Notes: generated by a model not told the origin, from the sequence alone. Shown: positions 34,717 to 44,224, numbered from the stretch's first letter. The stretch is 64,000 nucleotides of DNA from Pseudobdellovibrionaceae bacterium (GCA_030591685.1 JAUVAX010000005.1:43798-107797); one strand, 5' to 3'. Program-made: numbers and translations.

Positions 34717-37299
34717 TTAATGGGCCTCTAACCAATTATCCCCAAAGCCCACGTTAGCCACTAGTGGGACATTTAACTTCATTGCACCTTCCATAATTTT
34801 TTTGACCTCTTCAGCTGTTTGAGATAAATCGGCTTCAGGCAAATCAAAGAGGAGTTCATCATGAACTTGTAAAACCATTGGGGCCCCTACGGATTCTGAA
34901 ACCTGAATCATAGCCATTTTAACAATATCACTGGCTGTCCCCTGCATAGGGGCATTAATTGCCGCTCGCTCACCGAAGCTTCTAATCATTGCATTTTTTG
35001 ATTGCAGCTCGTCTAAATATCGGCGACGACCTGATAGCATCTCAACATAACCCTTTTCTTTAGCCTCACCGACCACAGTCTTCATGTAATCTTTAACTTT
35101 ACTAAATTTTTTAAAATATCTTTCAATTATATCTTTGGCCTCTGAACGGCTTATTTTTAAAGTCTCGGCCAGTCCATACACCCCTTGCCCATAAGCTATA
35201 CCAAAGTTTACAGCCTTGGCGTGTCTCCTTTGTTCAGGGGTTACATCCTCTAATCGAACCGAGTATATTTCAGACGCCGTTGAGGCATGAACATCTTGGC
35301 CCCTTTCAAAAGCCTCAATTAAGCCCCGATCCCCTGTTATGTGAGCCAATACCCGAAGCTCTATTTGACTATAATCTAGAGATAATAATTTACAGCCCCT
35401 TGAGGCTATAAAGGCCTTTCTAACAAGCCTCCCCTTTTCGGTACGAATAGGAATGTTTTGTAAATTTGGATTTATACTTGAAAGCCGACCGGTTGTAGTG
35501 ACGGCTTGTTTGAAGGTTGTATGTACCTTTCCAGTAGAAGGGTTCACTAACTTTGTTAGGCTGTCCACATAGGTAGACTTTAACTTGGCGTTTTCTCTAA
35601 AAGATAAAATATACTCACAAATTGGGTTTTCTAGTGCTAACTTTTGTAACACATCACTGTTCGTTGAAAACCCAGTTTTTGTTTTTTTACCCGGAGGGAG
35701 CTTTAGTTTTTCAAAAAGTATACTCGCCAACTGCTTTGGGCTGGCAATATTGAAAGGTTCGCCGGCTAGGTTATGGATCTCAATTTCAAGCTGTTCGAGC
35801 TCATACTTTAGCTCTTTACTCTGTCTCTCTAACTCTGGCGAATCCACACTCACCCCAGACTTTTCCATATTATAAAGCACCGGAACTAAAGGGAGCTCAA
35901 TGTCATTCAGCACACTTAAGCCATTAACCTGCTCTATCTTTACCTGTAACTCATGAGCTAAGGTTAAGTGACACTTTACAAGCTGCTCTTCATTGGCCAA
36001 ATCAGGGACGACTCCCCCCGTAAACTGCTCATACACTTTACTAAAATCACCCACATTTTTAGGCTTTATAATATATGCCGCCAACATTTGATCCCAGGCC
36101 GCAATGGGGTTTGAAACATTTAAACTCCTCCATGTGGACTTTAAATCAAACCCCTTCCATTTAACATATTTTTTACCTAAAACCTCACCCAAGCCCTGTG
36201 GATCATCATCTAAGGTTATTATCTCTTTTTTATAATTAAAGATAAGACCCCTCTCAGACTCTATCGCCCAGAGTTCTGAATAGGGTTCAATATTTTTTTG
36301 AAAATCAGAAATCGACCATTTTTTAACGCCTTTTGAAAGCTCAGGGTTAGACTTTTTAACCTCAACTTGAACTTCAGTTTTTGTTTCACTTACAGGGATA
36401 TTGACATCGCTCTCTGGCGTTTTTTCACCAGTATGATTAAGTCCATTATTATTTACAAAAAATTTCTTCTCAAAAGATTTAAACTCAAGATCAGTGAGTA
36501 AGCCGTGTAGCCCCTCTCGATCTACGGGCTGAAGTTTTAGGCCCTCAGTATTTTTTATTAAATCTAAATCATCTACAATAGTGACCAATTTTTTTGATAA
36601 GTAGGCCATTTCTTTGTTTTCAATAAGTTTAGCCTTCATGGCCTTTGCCGAGACCTGTTCAATGTTTTCATAAATACCATCTAAGGTTTTAAACTGAGAT
36701 AATAGTTTTTGTGCCCCCTTTGGCCCGATACCTTTAACTCCAGGGATATTATCACTACTGTCACCTATAAGTGCTAAGTAGTCGATAAACTGTTCGGGGC
36801 CAACCCCCCATTTATCTATAGCGCCTTGAACGTTATACTTTACGTTTTTCATGGTGTCGTACATACTCACATTGTCGTCTATCAGTTGGGCGAAGTCTTT
36901 ATCACCACTAACTATAACCACTTCAAGGCCTTGAGACTTTCCAAACTTTGTAAGGCTACCAATAACATCATCGGCCTCATAGCCTAGCTTATTAATATTA
37001 GGTATCCCCATAATGTCTGTTAATTGCTGTATATAGGGCATTTGTGGCACCAGGTCTTCGGGCATCTCGGAGCGGTTTGCCTTATACTCTTTATAGAGGT
37101 CTCGCCTAAATGACGGTTCTTTTCGATCCTGGCAGTAAACCATATAGTCCGGCTTTACATCTCTTAATAGCTTTAAGCTCATAGACAAAAAACCATACAG
37201 AGCGTTGGTCGGTAACCCTTGCTTTGTTTTCATGTAAGGGATTGCATAGAAAGCTCTAAAAAATAAAGAACTCACATCTACTAAATAAAGTTTTTTCAT
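34717..37299 (-). CDS. polA: DNA polymerase I, 3'-5' exonuclease domain apparently inactive
   Basis: Repair and Okazaki-fragment polymerase, 860 residues. The 5'-3' exonuclease domain (about 1-290) has VDVSSLFFRAFYAIP, YEADDVIGSL and GDSSDNIPGVKGIG. The polymerase domain (about 450-860) has the A motif LLSLDYSQIELRVLAH, the finger helix RRHAKAVNFGIAYG and the C motif VLQVHDELLF. The intervening domain lacks the metal-binding acids: the DxE position reads WAIESE, and the conserved Asp of the second motif is missing (GFDLKSTW). Proofreading is probably absent, as in Thermus and Bacillus enzymes. GAGGG lies before the start. Confidence 0.95.
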   Translation of the reverse strand: MKKLYLVDVSSLFFRAFYAIPYMKTKQGLPTNALYGFLSMSLKLLRDVKPDYMVYCQDRKEPSFRRDLYKEYKANRSEMPEDLVPQMPYIQQLTDIMGIPNINKLGYEADDVIGSLTKFGKSQGLEVVIVSGDKDFAQLIDDNVSMYDTMKNVKYNVQGAIDKWGVGPEQFIDYLALIGDSSDNIPGVKGIGPKGAQKLLSQFKTLDGIYENIEQVSAKAMKAKLIENKEMAYLSKKLVTIVDDLDLIKNTEGLKLQPVDREGLHGLLTDLEFKSFEKKFFVNNNGLNHTGEKTPESDVNIPVSETKTEVQVEVKKSNPELSKGVKKWSISDFQKNIEPYSELWAIESERGLIFNYKKEIITLDDDPQGLGEVLGKKYVKWKGFDLKSTWRSLNVSNPIAAWDQMLAAYIIKPKNVGDFSKVYEQFTGGVVPDLANEEQLVKCHLTLAHELQVKIEQVNGLSVLNDIELPLVPVLYNMEKSGVSVDSPELERQSKELKYELEQLEIEIHNLAGEPFNIASPKQLASILFEKLKLPPGKKTKTGFSTNSDVLQKLALENPICEYILSFRENAKLKSTYVDSLTKLVNPSTGKVHTTFKQAVTTTGRLSSINPNLQNIPIRTEKGRLVRKAFIASRGCKLLSLDYSQIELRVLAHITGDRGLIEAFERGQDVHASTASEIYSVRLEDVTPEQRRHAKAVNFGIAYGQGVYGLAETLKISRSEAKDIIERYFKKFSKVKDYMKTVVGEAKEKGYVEMLSGRRRYLDELQSKNAMIRSFGERAAINAPMQGTASDIVKMAMIQVSESVGAPMVLQVHDELLFDLPEADLSQTAEEVKKIMEGAMKLNVPLVANVGFGDNWLEAH

Positions 37300-37420
37300 A
37301 AAGCCCTCTTAACAATGGATCTGTATACACTTTGCCTTAATATATCTAAAAAAAAAGACCTGAAGCTATACTTCTGTGAAGCAAAAAAAACAGTAAGCTT
37401 GGTATTTTTTGAAACTCACA

Positions 37421-37723
37421 CTAGTTGTCTATTTTTTTTAACTCAAGTATGAACTCATCTATCTCACTTGAGGTGACTTGCTCCTTTTTACTTTGATCTA
37501 AACAGGAGTCAATGATCGGCTGTGATCTGATGATTTTGATGTGTCTGTCAATGGAGGCCTGAAGGTGATCTAACTGTACAGAAATCTCAGGGCTTAAAAC
37601 TTCTTTGTCGAATTCAAGAGCCTTTAAATAAGCCTCTTTCAAACCTAAACGCTGGGCCATTTGCAGTGGCGTCCAATTCAGCAGCCGCCTTAAACGCTTA
37701 ATTTTTAAGCCATCCCACAGCAT
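37421..37723 (-). CDS. Small helix-turn-helix protein
   Basis: A 100-residue cytoplasmic protein. The start is the ATG at 37723, with AAGGAG five bases upstream; a GTG six codons earlier lacks this. The N-terminal half (IKRLRRLLNWTPLQMAQRLG, then KEAYLKALE) resembles an XRE/Cro-type helix-turn-helix. The rest is helical with no known domain. It could be a DNA-binding regulator, possibly of itself, because a structured region lies just upstream. It sits between ftsB-like and polA on the same strand. Confidence 0.7.
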   Translation of the reverse strand: MLWDGLKIKRLRRLLNWTPLQMAQRLGLKEAYLKALEFDKEVLSPEISVQLDHLQASIDRHIKIIRSQPIIDSCLDQSKKEQVTSSEIDEFILELKKIDN

Positions 37724-37779
37724 CAAAACTCCTTGGCTCACTGATGAGCCGCGTTAAACACATTCAAGCTACTATGTTG

Positions 37780-37806
37780 ATCCCCTTGGCACAAGTCCAG
37801 GGGGAT
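37780..37806. repeat. Strong hairpin upstream of the HTH gene
   Basis: Ten-base arms (37780-37789 and 37797-37806, one G-U pair when transcribed leftwards or rightwards) enclose a seven-base loop. There is no U run on either strand, so a simple terminator is unlikely. It ends 57 bases before the HTH start codon and could be an operator or a leader structure. Confidence 0.5.
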
Positions 37807-37861
37807 AAAAGACCTTTGAATAACCATCTGGGTTAAGCCGTTATGGTTTTTAAAAATGGTC

Positions 37862-37873
37862 AAGTACGTACTT
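37862..37873. repeat. Perfect 12-base palindrome downstream of the ftsB-like gene
   Basis: AAGTACGTACTT is perfectly self-complementary and lies in the noncoding gap, 13 bases after the ftsB-like stop. It could be a binding site for a dimeric regulator such as the neighbouring HTH protein. This is inference. Confidence 0.4.
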
Positions 37874-37886
37874 TAGCCTAGGGGGT

Positions 37887-38222
37887 TTACTCAGAAGGGC
37901 TTTTTTCATAGGACTTGGAGAAGACAAACACAAGCTCCCCCTTTCCGGCAAATTCAAAGCGCCGGCGAGCCTCGTTTTCAATAAATGCGGGGAGTTTGGC
38001 CTGACTAATTTTATTTTGAATCATTAAACTCTCAGCGCCCAGTTTCGAAGTGTTTGATTCTGTGGTGTTTATTTTTCTATGTAAACCCCATAGGCGGTAC
38101 AAAGTACCGTCCACTATTAAACTAAAAAAAGTAAGCCCAAAACATAGGTATAAAACCTTTATCGGGCTATGTATAAATCGATTAATTGCATGAAAAAAAG
38201 ACGACAAAGATTTTACAACCAT
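37887..38222 (-). CDS. ftsB: FtsB/DivIC-like septum formation initiator
   Basis: A 111-residue bitopic protein: basic cytoplasmic N-terminus, one membrane helix (about residues 21-42, KVLYLCFGLTFFSLIVDGTL), then a coiled-coil-like segment with KINTTESNTSKLGAESLMI and a C-terminal domain ENEARRRFEFAGKGELVFVF. The last pattern is close to the EARRxLGMxxxGExV signature of FtsB/DivIC. It lies directly after eno on the same strand, as ftsB does in many proteobacteria, which supports the call. It would join FtsL and FtsQ at the division site. Confidence 0.82.
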   Translation of the reverse strand: MVVKSLSSFFHAINRFIHSPIKVLYLCFGLTFFSLIVDGTLYRLWGLHRKINTTESNTSKLGAESLMIQNKISQAKLPAFIENEARRRFEFAGKGELVFVFSKSYEKSPSE

Positions 38223-38304
38223 AAATCTATTTTGCCTTACATTTGAATTTTCTTAAAGTCCTAAAGTTGTTAATTTTTTAAAGGTCTCTTTAAAATCAGG
38301 CTCT

Positions 38305-39573
38305 TTAACGAAAGGCCTTAGGGCCCCAATACTCAGCCGAGTCTCCAAGGTACTCTTCGATTCTCATGAGTTGATTATATTTAGCTATTCGCTCTGAACG
38401 ACACAAGCCGCCTGTTTTTATTTGCTGCGAGCCTAAAGCCACACTCAGGTCTGCAATGGTTGTGTCTTCAGTTTCACCACTTCTGTGGGACATAATGGTG
38501 TTCATCCCTGAAGACTGAGCCATACGAACCGCCTCACAGGTTTCAGTTAACGTTCCGATTTGATTGACCTTAACAAGAAGTGCATTGGCCGCTTTTTGCT
38601 CAATGCCTCTCTTTAACCGCTCAGGGTTTGTTACAAATAAATCATCACCCACAATTTGCAACCGCTCCCCGTGGGTGGATGTAAACTGTGTCCATGAGTC
38701 CCAGTCATCTTCAGCAAAGCCATCTTCAATACTTATTAATGGAAACTCTTTAGCCCACCCGGCATAGATTTCACCAAGCTCCACACCCGTTAAGGCCTGG
38801 TCCTGCCATATGTACTTTCCGTCTTTATAAAATTCTGTTGAGGCCACATCTAAGGCCAACTTAACGTCCTCGCCCGGCTTATAACCGGCCCTTTCAATGG
38901 CCTCCATTAGAAGCTCTAAAGCTTGCTTATTATTTTTTAAAGTGGGCGCAAAGCCCCCCTCGTCACCTACTGATGTGGAGAGACCTTTATCAGATAGAAT
39001 TTTTTTAAGGGTGTGGAAAATTTCACTTCCAGCCCTGAGGCTTTCTGAAAATCGCCCTCCGCAAACGGGAACAATCATAAACTCTTGAACATTTAAACCG
39101 TTATCAGCATGAGCCCCCCCGTTTAAAACATTCATTAAGGGCACCGGCAGTCTGTTTGCAGCCGTACCGCCAATATACTGAAATAAGGGTAAGCCTACCT
39201 CTTCACTGGCTGCCCTTGCGCAGGCCAATGAAACTCCTAAAATAGAATTGGCACCGAGTTTACTTTTATTTTTAGTGCCATCAATTTCTAATAATATTTT
39301 ATCTATGACAGCTTGTTGAGTCACATCCAAGCCAATAAGCTCGGGCTCTATTATTTCGATAACATTTAAACAGGCCTTCTTAACGCCTTTGCCTTGATAA
39401 CGATTATCCTCACCGTCTCTTAACTCGCAGGCCTCATGAGCCCCCGTTGAGGCCCCACTCGGCACCGCAGCACGACCAACAACCCCTGAATCTAAATAAA
39501 CTTCTACTTCTACTGTGGGGTTTCCACGACTATCAAGAATTTCTCTTGAGTGAATTTGACTAATATAAGACAT
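38305..39573 (-). CDS. eno: Enolase
   Basis: Interconverts 2-phosphoglycerate and phosphoenolpyruvate in glycolysis. It has 422 residues. Motifs: [16 protein letters not shown] at the start, [34 protein letters not shown], the catalytic acid region DEGGFAP, metal ligands in [16 protein letters not shown] and [11 protein letters not shown], catalytic lysine [10 protein letters not shown], and [22 protein letters not shown] is placed five to six bases before the ATG. It follows a coiled-coil gene by 11 bases and precedes the ftsB-like gene. Confidence 0.98.
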   Translation of the reverse strand: MSYISQIHSREILDSRGNPTVEVEVYLDSGVVGRAAVPSGASTGAHEACELRDGEDNRYQGKGVKKACLNVIEIIEPELIGLDVTQQAVIDKILLEIDGTKNKSKLGANSILGVSLACARAASEEVGLPLFQYIGGTAANRLPVPLMNVLNGGAHADNGLNVQEFMIVPVCGGRFSESLRAGSEIFHTLKKILSDKGLSTSVGDEGGFAPTLKNNKQALELLMEAIERAGYKPGEDVKLALDVASTEFYKDGKYIWQDQALTGVELGEIYAGWAKEFPLISIEDGFAEDDWDSWTQFTSTHGERLQIVGDDLFVTNPERLKRGIEQKAANALLVKVNQIGTLTETCEAVRMAQSSGMNTIMSHRSGETEDTTIADLSVALGSQQIKTGGLCRSERIAKYNQLMRIEEYLGDSAEYWGPKAFR

Positions 39574-39584
39574 CTAATGATCCT

Positions 39585-40661
39585 TTAAAGCGGTGTGGTA
39601 TTTAAGGGCGGCGTATTTAAAACAGAAGACTCTTGCAAGCCCACATTGATGGTGGGCTCTAAGCCAGCATTTTTATATTCTATCATTTTTAAACCCACTG
39701 AATCTATTTGATCCAGAGTTAATCGAATCACTTGGGCACGACTCGCTATGACCTGGTCCCAACCCACTCTCTTCATAGCCATCTTTACTTGAGCCTCATT
39801 GCGGCCTTGGCCAACGAGTAAAACAATCAACTGTTGAGCTCTCGATAAATAATCATTGATCAATAAAAAATGGTTTTTTATTTCACTCATTCGGTGGTTT
39901 AACTCTTCAGGGAGGTCGGCACCACGAGCCTCCGTATATTTGCGACCAGCAATAGGAGTTCTTAATAAATTATTTAAGTCCGACTTTAATCGTTCAATTT
40001 CTTGGTCTTTAAATTCTAAATCTTCATTTTTCTTTTCAAGTTCTTTTTGGTTTTGTTCAAGGCTCATGGCCATGGACCGAACAAGCTCTGGTCGAATGTG
40101 ACTCCCTAAATCTTCATCGGCAATCAAAGACTCTTGTTTTTGATCCCAATTGATGGTGATTTTATTTTGCTCCCATTTTACAGTAGACGGCTGTTTGCCA
40201 ATATACTTAGGTAACGACTCAAGTGCGGACTTTATATAAGCCGACACACAGGGGTACTCTTCAGACGAAATGGGGAGTTCAAAACTAATATTGTCCCCTT
40301 CCCTTTTTACACTCCCTAGTGGAGGAGCTGGGGACACAAAATAAGATAAAAACCTCTCCGGTTGGACATAAATATCATTTGGTTTTTGCATAATTCGAAG
40401 TACACTATCTAGGACTCCCCAACTGCGAAGCTTGTAACAGTGTCGCCCCACCGCACTTAAAAGACACTCTTGCATTTTTATACCGTGAGTTTGATGCAAT
40501 GACCTTAAAAAGTCCTCTAACTTTACGGCATCGACCCAGCTTGAGGGGTCACGTAGAAACTCTACCGGCAGGTCTGTAAGGTCATACAGGCCCTCTAAAG
40601 ACACGCCTTCATTATCAAGATAATTCAATACTGAGTTTGAAATTTTACCGCTAAAATACAC
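39585..40661 (-). CDS. Uncharacterised coiled-coil protein upstream of eno
   Basis: A 358-residue cytoplasmic protein without signal peptide, starting at GTG. The first ~180 residues look like a globular sensor-like domain (GLYDLTDLPVEFLRDPSSW, then PAPPLGSVKREGDNISFELP). A coiled coil follows (about 195-235, EQNQKELEKKNEDLEFKDQE), then an alpha-helical C-terminal part with GWDQVIASRAQVIRL and a low-complexity Thr/Pro/Asn tail. The C-terminal helix with RAQVIRL could be a DNA-binding or dimerisation module; I cannot assign it. The gene is 11 bases from eno and probably co-transcribed with it. Confidence 0.75.
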   Translation of the reverse strand: MYFSGKISNSVLNYLDNEGVSLEGLYDLTDLPVEFLRDPSSWVDAVKLEDFLRSLHQTHGIKMQECLLSAVGRHCYKLRSWGVLDSVLRIMQKPNDIYVQPERFLSYFVSPAPPLGSVKREGDNISFELPISSEEYPCVSAYIKSALESLPKYIGKQPSTVKWEQNKITINWDQKQESLIADEDLGSHIRPELVRSMAMSLEQNQKELEKKNEDLEFKDQEIERLKSDLNNLLRTPIAGRKYTEARGADLPEELNHRMSEIKNHFLLINDYLSRAQQLIVLLVGQGRNEAQVKMAMKRVGWDQVIASRAQVIRLTLDQIDSVGLKMIEYKNAGLEPTINVGLQESSVLNTPPLNTTPL

Positions 40662-40758
40662 GGGGCATTTTTATAACTATAAAATCTATAAAACAACGAC
40701 TTGCTAAGAAGAGTTTACATTTAATGCCTCGCAAAATTCTTGCGGCGCAGCAATGACC

Positions 40759-41871
40759 TTATGCGGCTTCTAGTTTTTGAAATTTTGACCGAGAAAAGGG
40801 GATTTTATTGTCCTCAATTTCGCTCATAAAGCTTGGTTCTCGACCCACTGCGATCAACTGACCTTTCAGCTTTCCACTAGCCAGCTTTTCTAGACGTGAG
40901 AGCTCGTAGACGGGCTCGACAATATAAGACCCATCACTCTCAAGCCCCAGGACCTCAGAAATACCTGTGACCCTCCGACTTCCGTCTGATAATCGTGAAA
41001 TTTGAATAATTACATCAATGGCCCCTGCTATTTGATACTGCATGGCCTTTTCGCTGAGCTTAGAGTCACTGCTTTGGGCTAAGGCCTCCAGGCGAACAAT
41101 TGCATCCTCTTCACTGTTAGCATGGACCGTGCCCATACACCCCTTATGCCCCGTGTTCATAGCTTGAACAAGGTCTAAGGCTTCTCCCCCGCGCACTTCA
41201 CCCACGATAATTCTATCGGGCCTTAGGCGAAGACTACTTTTTACAAGGTCTTCAACGGTAACAGCACCCTGCCCATGAGCATCGGGCATGCGTGTTTCTA
41301 AAAAAACAACGTGCTCATAGTCAATTTTTAGCTCGCTTGAGTCTTCAATCACTATAATTCTTTGCCCTGGTGGAATTCTGTTTGCCAAAACACTCAGCAG
41401 CGTTGTTTTACCAGAACCCGTACCACCACTGACTAAAATATTCTTACCAAGCTTCATGCAAATATCTAAAAAATAAGCTACATCCTCAGTCATCGCACCA
41501 GCTCTAATGTAATCTTTAAACGTAAACTGTACCGTGGCAAACTTTCTAATCGCAATCGTCGTGCCCTTACAAAGAGGCGGGATAATAACGTGAACCCTAA
41601 AACCATTGGGTAAACGGGCATCAAGCCTTGGGCTAGACTCATCAATTCGCCGCCCTACACTTTGAGCAATATTATTAGCAGCGGCCCTTAGGGTGTCCTC
41701 ATCTGCAAAACGAGCGTCTGTTTTTTGAAGCCGTCCTTCAATTTCAATAAAAATCTCATCATGTCCGTTGACCATTACTTCTGTGATCCGCTCGTCTTGA
41801 AGCAAATCCCATATAGGTTGTAAAAACCCCTTGATGGTATCTTCGTAAACTTGGCCTCCATGTTGAGACAC
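40759..41871 (-). CDS. cpaF: CpaF/TadA-family secretion ATPase
   Basis: Hexameric ATPase of type II/IV secretion and Tad/Flp pilus systems, 370 residues. Walker A is GGTGSGKTT (149-156 region), with IVIEDSSELK (Asp box), SLRLRPDRIIVGEVRGGEALD and the His-box MGTVHANSEEDAIVRL. The N-terminal DERITEVMVNGHDEIFIE is characteristic of CpaF. The other Tad genes (pilin, secretin, TadB/C) are not in the window, so the partners are unknown. It is preceded by a cupredoxin-like gene and a small acidic gene in a tight unit. Confidence 0.93.
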   Translation of the reverse strand: MSQHGGQVYEDTIKGFLQPIWDLLQDERITEVMVNGHDEIFIEIEGRLQKTDARFADEDTLRAAANNIAQSVGRRIDESSPRLDARLPNGFRVHVIIPPLCKGTTIAIRKFATVQFTFKDYIRAGAMTEDVAYFLDICMKLGKNILVSGGTGSGKTTLLSVLANRIPPGQRIIVIEDSSELKIDYEHVVFLETRMPDAHGQGAVTVEDLVKSSLRLRPDRIIVGEVRGGEALDLVQAMNTGHKGCMGTVHANSEEDAIVRLEALAQSSDSKLSEKAMQYQIAGAIDVIIQISRLSDGSRRVTGISEVLGLESDGSYIVEPVYELSRLEKLASGKLKGQLIAVGREPSFMSEIEDNKIPFSRSKFQKLEAA

Positions 41872-41874
41872 CTG

Positions 41875-42357
41875 CTACTCCCTTGAGGCCGGTACACGCG
41901 CCTGAGAAGCCGATGCTCGAGGAACAACAACTAACCGACCTTGAGCCGAAGTCTCAGGGCATTGAAATGAATAAACACCCTGCTTTTTAGGTTGAATGAC
42001 AAAAGTTTTTATTTTACCAAAATAAGTCGAATGGTGCTCACTGAAAGAATCCATTACAAAACTAATATTTTTTTCGGACTCATTAATATTTACAATATGA
42101 ACTCTATAACGTAAACCCGCCCGGACTCTTAACGTCGCAGGGACAAAGCCTTTATCTGTATTCATAATTACAATTTCTTGCAAAGGTGCTGCCGGCTCAA
42201 ATATGGACTCAAAAAGTGAGGACTCTTTCTCTGTAGCAATTGGCATAGACCTTTGATAGTCCTTTAAATCCTTAGCACGTCTTGAAAAATCAAACGTCCA
42301 GTCGGCCAAAGAGACCATGGGTAATAATAACAAAAATGCCAAACTTAAGCTTTTCAT
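41875..42357 (-). CDS. Exported cupredoxin-like protein without clear copper ligands
   Basis: A 160-residue protein with signal peptide (about 1-18, cleaved after SLA). The C-terminal half (about 60-145) has the cupredoxin layout seen in EfeO-like domains: VIMNTDKGFVPATLRVRAGL, YRVHIVNINES and GVYSFQCPETSAQGRLVV. The Cys is present, but the following His and Met ligands of blue-copper sites are not (CPETSAQG). It is therefore probably not a classical copper protein. It starts at the base where the upstream gene stops and lies three bases before cpaF. Confidence 0.75.
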   Translation of the reverse strand: MKSLSLAFLLLLPMVSLADWTFDFSRRAKDLKDYQRSMPIATEKESSLFESIFEPAAPLQEIVIMNTDKGFVPATLRVRAGLRYRVHIVNINESEKNISFVMDSFSEHHSTYFGKIKTFVIQPKKQGVYSFQCPETSAQGRLVVVPRASASQARVPASRE

Positions 42358-42635
42358 TAATGAAGCTCTTCTCTAGAGTGAAAGTCTGCAAACTCTTTTG
42401 CCACCTCAATGGCAATAAATGACAACACCCTCTCGTCTACTTTGCCCAGCTCACACATAAGCTTTGAAAAGTCACCTTGAATGCCGTTTATGGTCTGTAT
42501 AACGTCAGACACATCATCGCTGTAGTAAGGGAACTCCTCCATGGCTTCGCCCCAGTCTTCTTCTAAAACCGGATCAATCACCCCGAGGTTATAAAGAACA
42601 TCGAATACAACTTGTAAATCACCCTGTAAGTACAT
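42357..42635 (-). CDS. Small acidic protein upstream of the cpaF unit
   Basis: A 92-residue, very acidic, helical protein without signal or membrane segment (MEEFPYYSDDVSDVIQTING). GAGGG stands about five bases before the ATG. Its stop shares a base with the next start. No family could be assigned. It is possibly a small regulator or chaperone of the CpaF-linked system, by context only. Confidence 0.75.
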   Translation of the reverse strand: MYLQGDLQVVFDVLYNLGVIDPVLEEDWGEAMEEFPYYSDDVSDVIQTINGIQGDFSKLMCELGKVDERVLSFIAIEVAKEFADFHSREELH

Positions 42636-42952
42636 AGAACCCTCATTTTAAAAGTGCTGTCTCTCTATGAAACTTATTCGGTAAAGACGGTCTTAATACT
42701 GAACCCTCCATGCCATAACTGGACCTTTGTGGGAGAATAATCACTAAGCCCACCGACGCTCAACCTTTGACATCCCTACAAATAATGGTATTCACGTGTA
42801 AAAACAGTCCGTTAAACACTTTCATCGTCATTGTAGATTTTATGATTTTGAGCTCAAATATTGATTTTTTTTTCATATGTGGTAATAAAAAATCAGAGAT
42901 TTATACCCCTTTGATGAAGCAAATGAACCCCAATAACTATTTGTGAGCCCTT
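42636..42952. other. 317-base divergent promoter region
   Basis: Gene-free stretch between the leftward cpaF unit and the rightward DEAD-box gene. It contains an odd-centred inverted repeat AAGACGGTCTT (42684-42694), a TTGACA at 42767-42772, and an AU-rich potential stem around 42864-42900 (arms TGATTTTTT and AAAAAATCA). No small RNA or ORF is convincing. Confidence 0.5.
42767..42794 (+). promoter_or_regulatory. Candidate promoter of the DEAD-box helicase, long leader
   Basis: TTGACA at 42767-42772 is a perfect -35 box, followed after 16 bases by TATTCA, a weak -10. The message would carry a leader of about 150 bases with the AU-rich stem noted in the gap. Long leaders are common for cold-induced RNA helicases, but here this is only a possibility. 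Confidence 0.3.
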
Positions 42953-44224
42953 ATGTCCACTAAGAAATTTTCTTTTGATCATTTAAACCTGACACCTACT
43001 CTACTTGCGAGTTTAAAAAAAATAGATTTTAAAACTCCTACGCCCATCCAGTCTAAAGCCATCCCTATTGTACTTCAAAATAAAGACCTTATTGCCTGCG
43101 CCCAAACCGGCACAGGAAAAACAGCTGCTTTTTGTTTGCCTATTTTAAAAAATATTGAACTTAAAAATGACTATTCTGCGCTCATACTCACACCTACAAG
43201 AGAGCTGGCCACTCAGATAAAAGATTTTTTAAAACTTATTACTGAGGGGACCAGCGGCATAAGGGTCGGACTTATTATTGGCGGGATCCCCCTGCACACT
43301 CAACTTAAAATGTTAAAAAACCAACCGCAAATTTTAGTGGCAACACCCGGGCGCCTGGTCGATCACATCCAAAGGCAAACTGTTGATTTAGGTCAAACAA
43401 ATATGATCGTACTTGATGAGGCCGATCGCATGCTTGATATGGGATTTATTGAAGAGCTCAACCGAATTTTAAAGTACCTGCCTAAAAAAAGGCAAACCTT
43501 GATGTTCTCCGCAACCATAAGTACTGTGACAAAGAGCCTTGCCTCTCGGTACCTATACAAACCAGAGCACATTTCCGTAGGTTCGACCTCGACCCCTATT
43601 GATAAAATCAAACAAATCCCCGTTGAAACTGACCGGTCTAATAAATTAGATTGCTTGCTCAATCAATTAAACTCACAGCAAGGGTCTTCTTTAATTTTTG
43701 TAAAAACGCGCCGAGGGGTCGAAGTTTTAAGTAAAGAACTTTTAAGTTATGGGTATAAAATTCGCCGCATACACGGCGAAAGAACCCAGGCACAAAGAAA
43801 CTCCGCTTTAGAGGATTTTAAAAACGGAACATGTCGTATATTAATCGCCACTGATGTTGCTGCTCGCGGTATTGATGTGCCTAATATCCAAGTCGTAATT
43901 AACTATGACACCCCTCAAACCTCTGAGGATTACGTGCACCGTATCGGTCGTACCGGCAGGGCTGGAGCCTCTGGGGTGGCTGTTAATTTTTTAACACCTG
44001 AAAATGAACGACAGTGGGGGAGCATCGTCAATGACCTTGAAGGTAAGGGCCCTAAATTTAGTACTCAAACAAATGTAACAACTAAAAAGAGTACAAAGAA
44101 AAGCAAATTCAAATCAGGTGTATTTTCTAAATCAAAAAAAACAAAAAAGCACTCCAGCACCTTTAGAGGAAAGAAAAAATCTTCTCAAAAAAAGCGAAGT
44201 TCTCATAAACGAGCCCGTTCTTGA
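42953..44224 (+). CDS. DEAD-box RNA helicase (RhlE-like)
   Basis: ATP-dependent RNA helicase, 423 residues. Motifs in order: Q motif (FKTPTPIQSKAIP), AQTGTGKT, PTRELATQ, GGIPL, ATPGRLVDH, VLDEADRMLDMGF, SATIS, then the second RecA domain with FVKTRRGVEVL, ATDVAARGIDVPN and HRIGRTGRAG. The last 60 residues are Lys/Ser-rich (for example KKSTKKSKFKSGVF), a common RNA-binding tail. It overlaps the DUF3820 gene by four bases. Likely acts in ribosome assembly or RNA decay. Confidence 0.95.
   Translation: MSTKKFSFDHLNLTPTLLASLKKIDFKTPTPIQSKAIPIVLQNKDLIACAQTGTGKTAAFCLPILKNIELKNDYSALILTPTRELATQIKDFLKLITEGTSGIRVGLIIGGIPLHTQLKMLKNQPQILVATPGRLVDHIQRQTVDLGQTNMIVLDEADRMLDMGFIEELNRILKYLPKKRQTLMFSATISTVTKSLASRYLYKPEHISVGSTSTPIDKIKQIPVETDRSNKLDCLLNQLNSQQGSSLIFVKTRRGVEVLSKELLSYGYKIRRIHGERTQAQRNSALEDFKNGTCRILIATDVAARGIDVPNIQVVINYDTPQTSEDYVHRIGRTGRAGASGVAVNFLTPENERQWGSIVNDLEGKGPKFSTQTNVTTKKSTKKSKFKSGVFSKSKKTKKHSSTFRGKKKSSQKKRSSHKRARS

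Noticed and set aside
37822..37848. Inverted repeat AACCAT/ATGGTT as a terminator for the ftsB-like gene
   Set aside because: The stem is short and no U run follows on the minus strand, so it was kept only as part of the structured-gap finding.
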